Shown: one piece after another, positions 1 through 5,928 of the stretch | Layout: every line of letters begins with the position of its first letter | Position numbering within the stretch: the first letter of the stretch is position 1 | From: Chitinophagaceae bacterium | Lineage (GTDB): Bacteria; Bacteroidota; Bacteroidia; Chitinophagales; Chitinophagaceae | Direction of reading: 5' to 3' | NCBI GenBank assembly: GCA_003151295.1 | Contig: PLXD01000150.1 | Span: forward strand, 1-5,928 | DNA: 5,928 bases | Notes under the pieces: model-generated | Seen by the model: the letters and a program-made list of their open reading frames with translations, nothing else | What the model was told of the DNA's origin: nothing | Database searches by the model: none | Position numbers and translations under genes: made by a program

Positions 1-45
1 GAATAAAAGCCAGATAAATAAAAGACGGATGGATAAAAGAAAACA
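1..45. repeat. Three-copy 15-bp tandem repeat in the A-rich leader
   Basis: The heptamer ATAAAAG occurs at 3-9, 18-24 and 33-39, exactly 15 bases apart. The first two 15-base units also share the ending GAT (CCAGAT versus ACGGAT); the third unit (31-45) has diverged after the heptamer. The array may continue upstream of the window. It lies directly before the start of the oxidoreductase gene. It could be the degenerate end of an upstream coding repeat or part of the untranslated leader. Reading from base 2, one frame stays open until a TAA at 62-64 and gives a Lys/Arg-rich peptide, so an upstream gene overlapping the oxidoreductase start cannot be excluded. No Bacteroidota-type -33/-7 promoter is evident here. 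Confidence 0.55.
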
Positions 46-50
46 AGCGT

Positions 51-1271
51 ATGGACGAAAATAATATTTCCAGGAGAAAATTCGTGTCAAAGGGAGCTAT
101 CGCCCTTTCAGGATTGGCGGCTTTGGGGATTCCGGTCTTTGGCCAGTCATCCGGGCCGGCTGTCGAGGATCCTGTCCGGATAGGATTGATCGGAGCAGGG
201 AGCAGGGGCTGTGGTTTGGCCGATCTTATTAAGGATTGGCCGGGGGTATCCCTTGTCGCCTGTTGCGATATCATCCCTGCGCACCTGCAAAACGGATTGG
301 CCCTGGCAGCGAAGGGCGCCAAAGGATATTCGGACCACAGGCAATTATTGGAGGACAAGAAGGTAGATGCCGTCATCATCGCCACACCCCTTTTCCTGCA
401 TTACCCGATGGCGGTCGATTCCCTCGCGGCAGGCAAGCATATTTATCTGGAGAAATCGCTGGCTAACGAGATTTCACAGGTATTGGATCTGACCAAAAGA
501 GTCCGGCAATCAAGCCTCGTATTCCAGGTCGGTTATCAATACCGGTACTATGGCCTGTATCATCGGGTAAAAGAGATCATCAGGCAAAATTGGGCAGGCA
601 AGATCACGCATTTCGAATGCCAGTACAACCGCAATTCCAATTGGCGGGTACCTGTCGACGATCCGAAAATGGAACGCACCCTGAATTGGAGGATGTACCG
701 GGAATATTGCGGTGGCCCTTTATCTGAGCTTTGTGCACACCAGATCGATATGGTAAATTACATGCTGGACAGCCATCCCATAAAGGTTACCGGGATGGGA
801 GGCATCAATTATTGGAAAGACGGGAGGGATACCTATGATAATGTCCGTGCGATCTATGAGTACCCTGACGGCATCAAATCGAGCGTCACCTCCGTGCTTT
901 CAAATGCATACAATGGTTATAGTATCAGGATACTGGGAGATAAAGCCACCGTGGAAATTCAGCGGGAAAAAGCCTTTATTTATTCCGAGTCGACCAGTAA
1001 TGCCAGGGGTACCGTCGACGGAGTCACAGGAGCTACCTTACTGACGGTTACGCAGGGGCAGCCTGTCGAGATCAAGATGGATAAACAGCCTCAGACACTA
1101 TTGGAGCCTACCTCATATGCGCTTCAGGGGTTTTTGCAATGTATTCAAAATAAAACAAAACCTGTTTCCAATATAGAAACGGCAAAGGATACTTCCCTGA
1201 CTATACTGATTGGCAACAGGGCGATGGATACGGAGACCTTTCAGACCTGGAAACCGGAATATTCCATGTAA
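51..1271 (+). CDS. Tat-exported Gfo/Idh/MocA family oxidoreductase
   Basis: This is a predicted NAD(P)-dependent sugar or polyol dehydrogenase of the Gfo/Idh/MocA family, probably acting outside the cytoplasm. The N-terminus carries a twin-arginine signal: SRRKFV (residues 7-12) followed by a hydrophobic stretch to about residue 31. Tat export implies that the protein folds with its cofactor in the cytoplasm, as known for Zymomonas glucose-fructose oxidoreductase. The Rossmann fold begins near residue 42 with GAGSRG (48-53). Asp73 at the end of the second strand favours NAD over NADP. The family's EKP motif appears as EKS (134-136), keeping Lys135 but replacing proline. The C-terminal substrate domain has the GGPL..L.AHQID signature (221-233) with His230 and Asp233. 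The 406-residue length is normal for signal-bearing members. The ATG at 51 is chosen because it places the Tat motif correctly at the N-terminus. Some Bacteroidota relatives act as glucoside 3-dehydrogenases, but the substrate here is unknown. Confidence 0.93.
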   Translation: MDENNISRRKFVSKGAIALSGLAALGIPVFGQSSGPAVEDPVRIGLIGAGSRGCGLADLIKDWPGVSLVACCDIIPAHLQNGLALAAKGAKGYSDHRQLLEDKKVDAVIIATPLFLHYPMAVDSLAAGKHIYLEKSLANEISQVLDLTKRVRQSSLVFQVGYQYRYYGLYHRVKEIIRQNWAGKITHFECQYNRNSNWRVPVDDPKMERTLNWRMYREYCGGPLSELCAHQIDMVNYMLDSHPIKVTGMGGINYWKDGRDTYDNVRAIYEYPDGIKSSVTSVLSNAYNGYSIRILGDKATVEIQREKAFIYSESTSNARGTVDGVTGATLLTVTQGQPVEIKMDKQPQTLLEPTSYALQGFLQCIQNKTKPVSNIETAKDTSLTILIGNRAMDTETFQTWKPEYSM

Positions 1272-1297
1272 TGAATCATAAAACAGTCAGCTCTTGA
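1271..1297 (+). promoter_or_regulatory. Possible eight-codon leader ORF linking two genes
   Basis: An ATG at 1271 overlaps the TAA of the oxidoreductase gene (TAATG) and opens an eight-codon frame (MNHKTVSS). Its TGA at 1295-1297 overlaps the TTG start proposed for the transporter (TTGA). The arrangement would let terminating ribosomes restart at each step, giving translational coupling across the 22-base gap. It could equally be chance, because a short frame of this size is common. No Shine-Dalgarno sequence is visible in the gap. Confidence 0.2.
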
Positions 1298-2553
1298 ATC
1301 CAATAATAAGCAATGCGAATCTTGCAAACAGCCCGGTTGAGGAAGGCTGGGGAAACAGGCTAAAGATCTGGCTCAGGTCTTTAGGGCCCGGTATCATTAC
1401 AGCGGCGCTGGTTTTCGGCCCGAGTAAGATAACGATTACCTCCAAGCTGGGCGCGGAATATGGGTTTGCCCTGCTGTGGATAGTGGCGGTGGCCATATTT
1501 TTCATGGTCATCTTTACCGCGATGGCAGCACGGATCGGGATCGCTACCAACCAGTCCTTATTAAGTATCATCAGTCAGAAATGGGGAAGAAAGGCGGGGA
1601 TAGCCATTGGTTTCGGCGTTTTCCTGGTGACGGCCTCTTTTCAGGCCGGCAACTCGATCGGCATAGGCATTTCCCTGTCCGAATTAACGCATACTTCTCC
1701 CGTAAGATGGATCGTCCTATTCAACCTGCTGGGAATGAGCCTGCTTTTCTTCAGGGCTTTTTATAAGGTCCTGGAAAAAATAATGATCCTGCTGGTTTGT
1801 ATGATCCTCTGCGCGTTTGTGACTACCCTGGTGCTGGTTAAGCCCGGTTTTTCTTCCGTTGTATCGGGGATTGTTCCATCTGTTCCCTCCGGTTCGCTTA
1901 CCCTGGTCATTGCCTTTATCGCATCTTGTTTTTCCATCGTGGGTGCCTTTTATCAAAGTTACCTCGTACAGGAGAGAAGACGGATCAACCCGACAGTCAG
2001 GCAATCGAGCAAGGATAGTTTTACGGGGATCTTTATACTGGGCGTAATAAGCACTATCGTATTGATCTGTGCCGCCACTGTTCTGCATCCGGCAGGAATC
2101 AAAGTCAATAGCGCCAGGGATATGTCAAAAGCGCTGGAGCCCCTGTTGGGAAGATATGCTTCCATGCTCTTTTTATGTGGATTGTTCGGCGCTTCCTTCT
2201 CGGCCCTTATCGGTAATTCTTCCGTGGGGGGCACTATGTTGGGAGACGCTTTGGGTTATGGAAGCCAGTTGAATTCAAAGCAGGTCCGGTTCCTGATCGC
2301 CCTGGTCATGCTGATGGGGGCTTCTGTAGCGATCGCATTCGGCAAGCTGCCCATTGAGTTGATCGTTTTTGCGCAGAGCGTTACTATCCTGATCACCCCT
2401 TTTATCGGAATAGCCATGTATGCGATTGCAAACGATGGGCGGTTAATGGGTCCTTTAAAAAATACCACCACCAGTAAGCTGGCAGGAGGTATCGGGCTGC
2501 TATTACTGATTGTTCTGGGGATCATGAGTATAAAAGACATGTTCTTTAAATGA
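1294..2553 (+). CDS. Nramp-family (SLC11-like) transporter with altered binding site
   Basis: This is a polytopic inner-membrane protein of the Nramp type (LeuT/APC fold), with about eleven hydrophobic segments between residues 28 and 416. Family resemblance is seen in the first segment, LGPGIITAALVFGPSKI (30-46), and in the segment near 205-226 ending in QSYLVQER. Classical Nramp proteins bind Mn2+/Fe2+ through a DPGN motif in TM1 and an AxxMPH motif in TM6. Here the DPGN position reads GPSK (42-45), and the TM6 region reads SIVGAFYQSYLV (214-225), with no Met-Pro-His. A changed substrate is therefore likely, perhaps another ion or an organic solute linked to the neighbouring enzymes (inference). 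The frame has an in-frame stop at 1279-1281 and no ATG near the N-terminus, so TTG at 1294 is the only plausible common start. Its 3' end overlaps the next gene by four bases, which indicates operon expression. Confidence 0.85.
   Translation: MNPIISNANLANSPVEEGWGNRLKIWLRSLGPGIITAALVFGPSKITITSKLGAEYGFALLWIVAVAIFFMVIFTAMAARIGIATNQSLLSIISQKWGRKAGIAIGFGVFLVTASFQAGNSIGIGISLSELTHTSPVRWIVLFNLLGMSLLFFRAFYKVLEKIMILLVCMILCAFVTTLVLVKPGFSSVVSGIVPSVPSGSLTLVIAFIASCFSIVGAFYQSYLVQERRRINPTVRQSSKDSFTGIFILGVISTIVLICAATVLHPAGIKVNSARDMSKALEPLLGRYASMLFLCGLFGASFSALIGNSSVGGTMLGDALGYGSQLNSKQVRFLIALVMLMGASVAIAFGKLPIELIVFAQSVTILITPFIGIAMYAIANDGRLMGPLKNTTTSKLAGGIGLLLLIVLGIMSIKDMFFK
2550..2553 (+). other. ATGA stop-start overlap between transporter and SDR genes
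   Basis: The TGA of the transporter gene (2551-2553) shares bases with the ATG of the SDR-like gene (2550-2552). Such four-base overlaps usually accompany translational coupling, so the two proteins are probably made together. An in-frame ATG at 2574 is an alternative start that would remove eight residues and the overlap. Confidence 0.7.
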
Positions 2554-3590
2554 AAGGAAAACAATTGCAGGAAATGGAAAATATAGAATCGGCTTATCAT
2601 AGCTTATTGCAACCTTCAGCGGACCTGGTTGCCGATATCGCCGCCATAGAAGGCGATATCCTGATACTGGGTGTCGGGGGTAAGATGGGACCCGGTCTTG
2701 CAACACTTGCAAGACAGGCGGTGGATCTTGCCGGCATCAGTAAGAGAATTATAGGGGTTTCCCGTTTTTCCGAACCCGGCCTGCAGGACCGTCTTAATGG
2801 GGAAGGCATCGAAACGATCGGTGCCGATCTGCTGGAGGACGGCCAGCTGCAGGCCCTGCCGGAGGCAGGTAATGTACTCTACCTGGCCGGAACAAAATTC
2901 GGGACCCGGGGCAATGAGCCTTTTACATGGGCTATGAATACTTATTTGCCCGGTCGCGTGGCGGAAAAATATAAGCGTTCGAATATCGTCGTTTTTTCGA
3001 CCGGCAATGTATACCCGCTAACGCCCGTAATAAGAGGAGGTGCGGCCGAAGACTGTTCGCCCGGGCCGATCGGAGAGTACGCACAATCCTGCCTGGGCAG
3101 AGAGCGTCTTTTTCAATACAGCGCTGCGAAATATAACACGCCCTTATTGATCTACCGGCTGAACTACGCCAATGATACAAGCTATGGCGTACTGCTGGAG
3201 ATAGCGAAGTCCGTTAGGGCCAGGAGACCGATCGACCTGGGCATGGGAAATGTGAATGTGATCTGGCAGGGGGATGCCAATGAGATAGCCATCCGGTCAT
3301 TAAGGCATTGCACCGTTCCTGCAAAGATTTTGAATGTGACCGGACCTGAAACGCTTTCGGTGAGATGGCTTGCTGAGCAATTCGGCAGGCTGTTTCAGAT
3401 CGACCCTGAATTTATCAACGAAGAGCATCCCGATTCCCTTTTAAGTAATGCTGCCGAATCTTTCCGCCTGTTCGGTTACCCGAAGACCCCATTGAAAAAA
3501 ATGATGGAGCTGCTGGTGGAATGGCTCAACCAGGGAGGAAAAATACTGAATAAAGACACTCATTTCCAGGAACGAAAAGGGAAATATTAA
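2550..3590 (+). CDS. Extended-SDR, NAD-dependent epimerase/dehydratase-like protein
   Basis: This is a cytoplasmic Rossmann-fold protein of the extended short-chain dehydrogenase type (346 residues). The nucleotide-binding glycine motif GVGGKMG (41-47) fits GxxGxxG after strand ILIL. ADLL (92-95) matches the usual adenine-contacting D-L region, and FSTGNVYP (149-156) matches the strand carrying the catalytic Ser/Thr, with Thr151 at the expected place. The active-site YxxxK reads YAQSC (177-181): Tyr177 is present, but the lysine is Cys181, with the following LGRE still aligning to the family. Loss of this lysine argues against ordinary SDR chemistry, or implies a changed mechanism or a binding-only role. 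The C-terminal half has normal family features, such as VIWQGDANEIAI (237-248) and a LNVTGPETLS segment (261-270). The start at 2550 overlaps the transporter stop; ATG 2574 is the alternative. The substrate is not identifiable, and an aldose or sugar-acid derivative is only a contextual guess. Confidence 0.85.
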   Translation: MKGKQLQEMENIESAYHSLLQPSADLVADIAAIEGDILILGVGGKMGPGLATLARQAVDLAGISKRIIGVSRFSEPGLQDRLNGEGIETIGADLLEDGQLQALPEAGNVLYLAGTKFGTRGNEPFTWAMNTYLPGRVAEKYKRSNIVVFSTGNVYPLTPVIRGGAAEDCSPGPIGEYAQSCLGRERLFQYSAAKYNTPLLIYRLNYANDTSYGVLLEIAKSVRARRPIDLGMGNVNVIWQGDANEIAIRSLRHCTVPAKILNVTGPETLSVRWLAEQFGRLFQIDPEFINEEHPDSLLSNAAESFRLFGYPKTPLKKMMELLVEWLNQGGKILNKDTHFQERKGKY

Positions 3591-3602
3591 TACCTCACTA
3601 TT

Positions 3603-4694
3603 ATGCATAAAGGATTGGATAGTTCTGTCAGGCTATTGTTGCAGCAGGGGACAATCATCCCCGCCCATCCCCTGGCGCTGCACAAGGATCTGACAATCGA
3701 TGAACAGCGGCAGCGAACGCTTACAAGGTATTACCTGGATTGCGGGGTAGGGGGCCTTGCGGTAGGCGTACATACCACCCAATTCACGATCAGAAAACCG
3801 GAAATAAATTTGCTGGAACCCGTATTAAAGATGGCGGCCGAAGAGATAGACGCGGCTGGGCTAAAACGTCCTTTTATTAAGGTGGCGGGTATCTGCGGAC
3901 CTGGTCCCCAGGCCATCCGCGAGGCCGGACTGGCTGTAAAATACGGCTATGATCTAGGGCTCCTCAGCATGGGAGGCCTGGCTCATTATACGGAAGCGGA
4001 GCTCATCGCACATGCCCGTGCCGTTGCGGCAGTCATTCCCGTGATAGGGTTTTATCTACAGCCTTCTGTCGGAGGGCGCTTATTAAGTTATTCATTTTGG
4101 CGGGAATTCAGCGAGATCCCTGCTGTTCACGCCATAAAAGTAGCGCCTTTTAACAGGTACCAGACCCTGGATGTAGTGAGGGCAGTATGTCATTCATCGA
4201 GAAGCAATGAGATCGCGTTATATACCGGTAATGACGATAATATTGTGCCTGACCTGCTTACACCCTACCGGTTTGAGGTGCATGGGAAACAGGTAGAAAA
4301 AAGGTTTGTGGGAGGACTACTGGGTCATTGGGCCGTATGGACCCGAAGGGCGGTTGAGCTTTTTGCGGATATTAAACAATGTATTGCCAATGATTATGCG
4401 GGAATAGAAGGGTTATTGGCCAGGGGTATCGAGGTGACCGATATAAATGCCGTTATTTTCGATGCCAGGAATTCTTTCAAAGGGTGCATCCCGGGAATTC
4501 ATGAGCTATTGCGCCGCCAGGGGTTGTTGGAAGGAAGGTTCTGTCTGGACCCGGAGGAAGAACTTTCGGCTGGCCAACTGGAAGAGATTGACAGGATAGT
4601 GGCAGCTTATCCATTGCATAATGATGACGGGTTCGTTAAGGGATTCCTGGAAACCGATAAAGACCGGGTAGAACAACAGGCAATTCCTACATAA
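3603..4694 (+). CDS. Dihydrodipicolinate synthase/N-acetylneuraminate lyase family protein
   Basis: This is a TIM-barrel class I aldolase or dehydratase of the DapA/NanA family, predicted to form a Schiff base with a 2-oxo acid in the cytoplasm. The expected elements appear in order. GVHTTQ (55-60) is at the place of the family's G-T-T-G-E loop. The tyrosine motif is FYLQP (150-154) with Tyr151. The Schiff-base lysine is Lys179 in HAIKVAPF (176-183). YTGNDD (207-212) and GGLLGHWAV (237-245) form the later glycine-rich loops. The arginine that binds the second carboxylate of the lysine-pathway substrate (YNVPSRTG-type) is not at its usual place, where the sequence reads PSVGG. This suggests a sugar-acid or other substrate rather than true DapA activity (inference). 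At 363 residues it is longer than the usual roughly 300, mainly through a C-terminal tail. It begins 12 bases after the SDR gene, and no earlier in-frame start is needed. Confidence 0.88.
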   Translation: MHKGLDSSVRLLLQQGTIIPAHPLALHKDLTIDEQRQRTLTRYYLDCGVGGLAVGVHTTQFTIRKPEINLLEPVLKMAAEEIDAAGLKRPFIKVAGICGPGPQAIREAGLAVKYGYDLGLLSMGGLAHYTEAELIAHARAVAAVIPVIGFYLQPSVGGRLLSYSFWREFSEIPAVHAIKVAPFNRYQTLDVVRAVCHSSRSNEIALYTGNDDNIVPDLLTPYRFEVHGKQVEKRFVGGLLGHWAVWTRRAVELFADIKQCIANDYAGIEGLLARGIEVTDINAVIFDARNSFKGCIPGIHELLRRQGLLEGRFCLDPEEELSAGQLEEIDRIVAAYPLHNDDGFVKGFLETDKDRVEQQAIPT

Positions 4695-4704
4695 ATTTAC
4701 CCGT

Positions 4705-5778
4705 ATGAAAAAGACCAGGAATACAGAGACTTCCGGCGTCAGGGAGATAGCCAGGAGGGCTAATGTGTCCATTGCAACGGTTGACAGGGTCATTCATAAC
4801 AGAACGGGCGTTTCCGTAAAGACCAAGAAAATAATCGAAGAGATCATCCGGGAGCTGGATTATCAACCCAATATACTGGCGAGCAGGCTGGCTTCCCGGA
4901 AGATCCTGCGATTCGCCGTTTTGATTCCCCATACTTCCGAAGAGTCCGATTATTGGGAAGCGCCCCTGGAAGGTATAGAACAAGCCGAAGCTGAGCTAAA
5001 GCAATTCGGGGTAAGAGTCGGCAAGTTCTTTTTTGATCAAAATGACAAGGCATCCTTCATTAAACAGTCAAGGCTTATCCTTAAAGATAAGGTGGATGGC
5101 GTCTTATTGGCGCCTTTCTTCGTTGAAGAATCCATCGTGTTCACCGATGCCTGCCGGAAGTCGAATATCCCTTTTGTCTTTATCAATTCGGATATACCTA
5201 ACCAGGAAAGCCTCTGCTATTTCGGCCCCAACCTTTTCAAGAGCGGCTATTTAGGCGGCCATCTTATCCATTATGGCGTCGGAGAGGAGAGTAAGATCCT
5301 GATCATAAACGTATCCAGGGAGATAAAAAACTACAATCACAACCGTTTATTGAGGAAAGAGGAAGGGTTAAGGGCCTATTTTGAAAATAACAGGAAGAGA
5401 AATCCCATCATAAAACTGGATATAACAATGACGGATAACCGCTCAATCTATAAATATTTATCGAATATTTTCAAGGTCCACCCCGACATCAAAGCGATTT
5501 TCGTCACCAATTCCAGGGTCGGCTCTGTAGCGCACTATCTGGAAAAAGCCGGCAAGAAAAATATTTTCATGGTGGGGTATGATTTTCTGAATGACAATAT
5601 CGGTTTCCTGGAAAAAGGCACGATCGATTTTCTTATATGTCATAAGCCTAAGGAGCAGGGCAACAGAGGGATCATGTCCCTTTACCAAAGCATCGTCTTG
5701 GGTGCATCTATCGACAAGGTCTATTTCATGCCGATAGATATTGTGTCGAAGGAGAACTATGCCTTTTACAGGAATTAG
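4705..5778 (+). CDS. LacI/GalR-family transcriptional regulator
   Basis: This is a DNA-binding repressor or activator with a periplasmic-binding-protein-like sensor domain (357 residues, normal length). The N-terminal helix-turn-helix spans about 11-31 (GVREIARRANVSIATVDRVI), in the form common in Bacteroidota. The hinge helix region PNILASRLAS is at 55-64, with Leu62 at the usual minor-groove leucine position. The sensor domain runs from about residue 69 (RFAVLIP) to the end. It includes VDGVLLAPF (130-138), FVFINSDIP (157-165), MVGYDFLND (289-297) and the terminal ICHKPKEQG segment (311-319), where relatives often have glutamine for His313. The gene starts 10 bases after the aldolase-family gene and is transcribed with it, so it probably responds to a substrate or intermediate of this operon and controls its own expression. 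No matching operator palindrome could be identified in the window. Confidence 0.94.
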   Translation: MKKTRNTETSGVREIARRANVSIATVDRVIHNRTGVSVKTKKIIEEIIRELDYQPNILASRLASRKILRFAVLIPHTSEESDYWEAPLEGIEQAEAELKQFGVRVGKFFFDQNDKASFIKQSRLILKDKVDGVLLAPFFVEESIVFTDACRKSNIPFVFINSDIPNQESLCYFGPNLFKSGYLGGHLIHYGVGEESKILIINVSREIKNYNHNRLLRKEEGLRAYFENNRKRNPIIKLDITMTDNRSIYKYLSNIFKVHPDIKAIFVTNSRVGSVAHYLEKAGKKNIFMVGYDFLNDNIGFLEKGTIDFLICHKPKEQGNRGIMSLYQSIVLGASIDKVYFMPIDIVSKENYAFYRN

Positions 5779-5785
5779 GAAGTTC

Positions 5786-5928
5786 TTACACGATGACCTT
5801 GGTCGTTCCCCCTTTCTGCAATGAAATATCGACGGGAGCATTGGTTTTCCAATCACCGGCGGTGAAGTCGGGAATGTCGATCGAATTCGAGCGATTAGCC
5901 ACGGAAGATTCGCTTAAAGGGCCTATGG
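5786..5928 (-). CDS. C-terminal end of an unidentified convergent protein
   Basis: The minus strand is open from the right edge of the window to a TAA at 5788-5786, giving 46 residues that end in DISLQKGGTTKVIV. The gene continues beyond the window, so its start is unseen. The alternating hydrophobic pattern and the final 'L-x-K-G-x-T-x-K-V-x-V' resemble the last beta strands of a beta-sandwich module, such as those ending secreted glycoside hydrolases or carbohydrate-binding domains. This is a weak resemblance and no family is assigned. It ends seven bases from the regulator's stop, so the two genes converge. An association with a polysaccharide-use locus is possible but rests on this fragment alone. 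Confidence 0.6.
   Translation of the reverse strand, partial: IGPLSESSVANRSNSIDIPDFTAGDWKTNAPVDISLQKGGTTKVIV

Noticed and set aside
2..64. Open frame from the left edge ending at TAA 62-64, as the tail of an upstream gene
   Set aside because: It is about 20 codons, Lys/Arg-rich and built from the tandem repeat. It would overlap the oxidoreductase start, and other frames also offer stops here, so it cannot be told from chance.
1717..2088. A 123-codon minus-strand open frame
   Set aside because: It is wholly antisense to the transporter gene, with a low-complexity, polar-rich translation and no family features.
2256..2600. A 114-codon minus-strand open frame across the transporter-SDR junction
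   Set aside because: Its hydrophobic content mirrors the membrane segments of the transporter on the opposite strand. It spans an ATGA overlap that is itself strong evidence for the plus-strand genes.
5791..5806. Inverted repeat GACCTTGGTC near the convergent gene ends as a terminator
   Set aside because: The perfect arms are only four bases with a two-base gap, there is no T-run, and it lies within the minus-strand coding sequence.
5458..5856. A 132-codon minus-strand open frame
   Set aside because: It lies mostly antisense to the well-supported LacI-type gene and is in a different frame from the open C-terminal reading at 5786-5928. Its translation shows no recognisable domain.

Overview
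The window holds five complete, tightly packed plus-strand genes followed by the tail of a convergent minus-strand gene. It looks like a member of the Bacteroidota, probably a free-living sugar degrader of the Chitinophaga/Sphingobacterium type. This rests on the style of the LacI-type regulator (a 'VSIATVDRVIHNR' helix-turn-helix), the Tat-exported Gfo/Idh/MocA oxidoreductase, the weak or absent Shine-Dalgarno sequences and the moderate GC content. The lineage is an inference from gene style, not from a marker gene.

Layout: 1-50 is an A-rich leader with a 15-bp tandem repeat. 51-1271 encodes a Tat-signal Gfo/Idh/MocA oxidoreductase. 1294-2553 encodes a multi-pass Nramp-family (SLC11-like, COG1914-type) membrane transporter whose usual metal-binding motifs are not recognisable. 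2550-3590 encodes an extended-SDR (NAD-dependent epimerase/dehydratase-like) protein whose catalytic lysine position is cysteine. 3603-4694 encodes a DapA/N-acetylneuraminate-lyase-family (class I aldolase) protein. 4705-5778 encodes a LacI/GalR-family regulator. 5786-5928 is the C-terminal end of an unidentified minus-strand protein that continues past the window. Gaps between the plus-strand genes are 22, -4, 12 and 10 bases, so they very probably form one operon, with its regulator as the last of the genes seen.

Reading them together (inference): an exported oxidoreductase could oxidise a sugar or glycoside outside the cytoplasm, the transporter could bring in the product or a related small molecule, the SDR-like protein and the aldolase-family enzyme could process it in the cytoplasm, and the LacI-type protein could sense the substrate or an intermediate. 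No known pathway matches exactly. There is no kinase or dehydratase, the substrate cannot be read from the sequence, and the least conventional parts are the transporter and the lysine-less SDR. No RNA genes, CRISPR arrays, insertion sequences or convincing terminators were seen.
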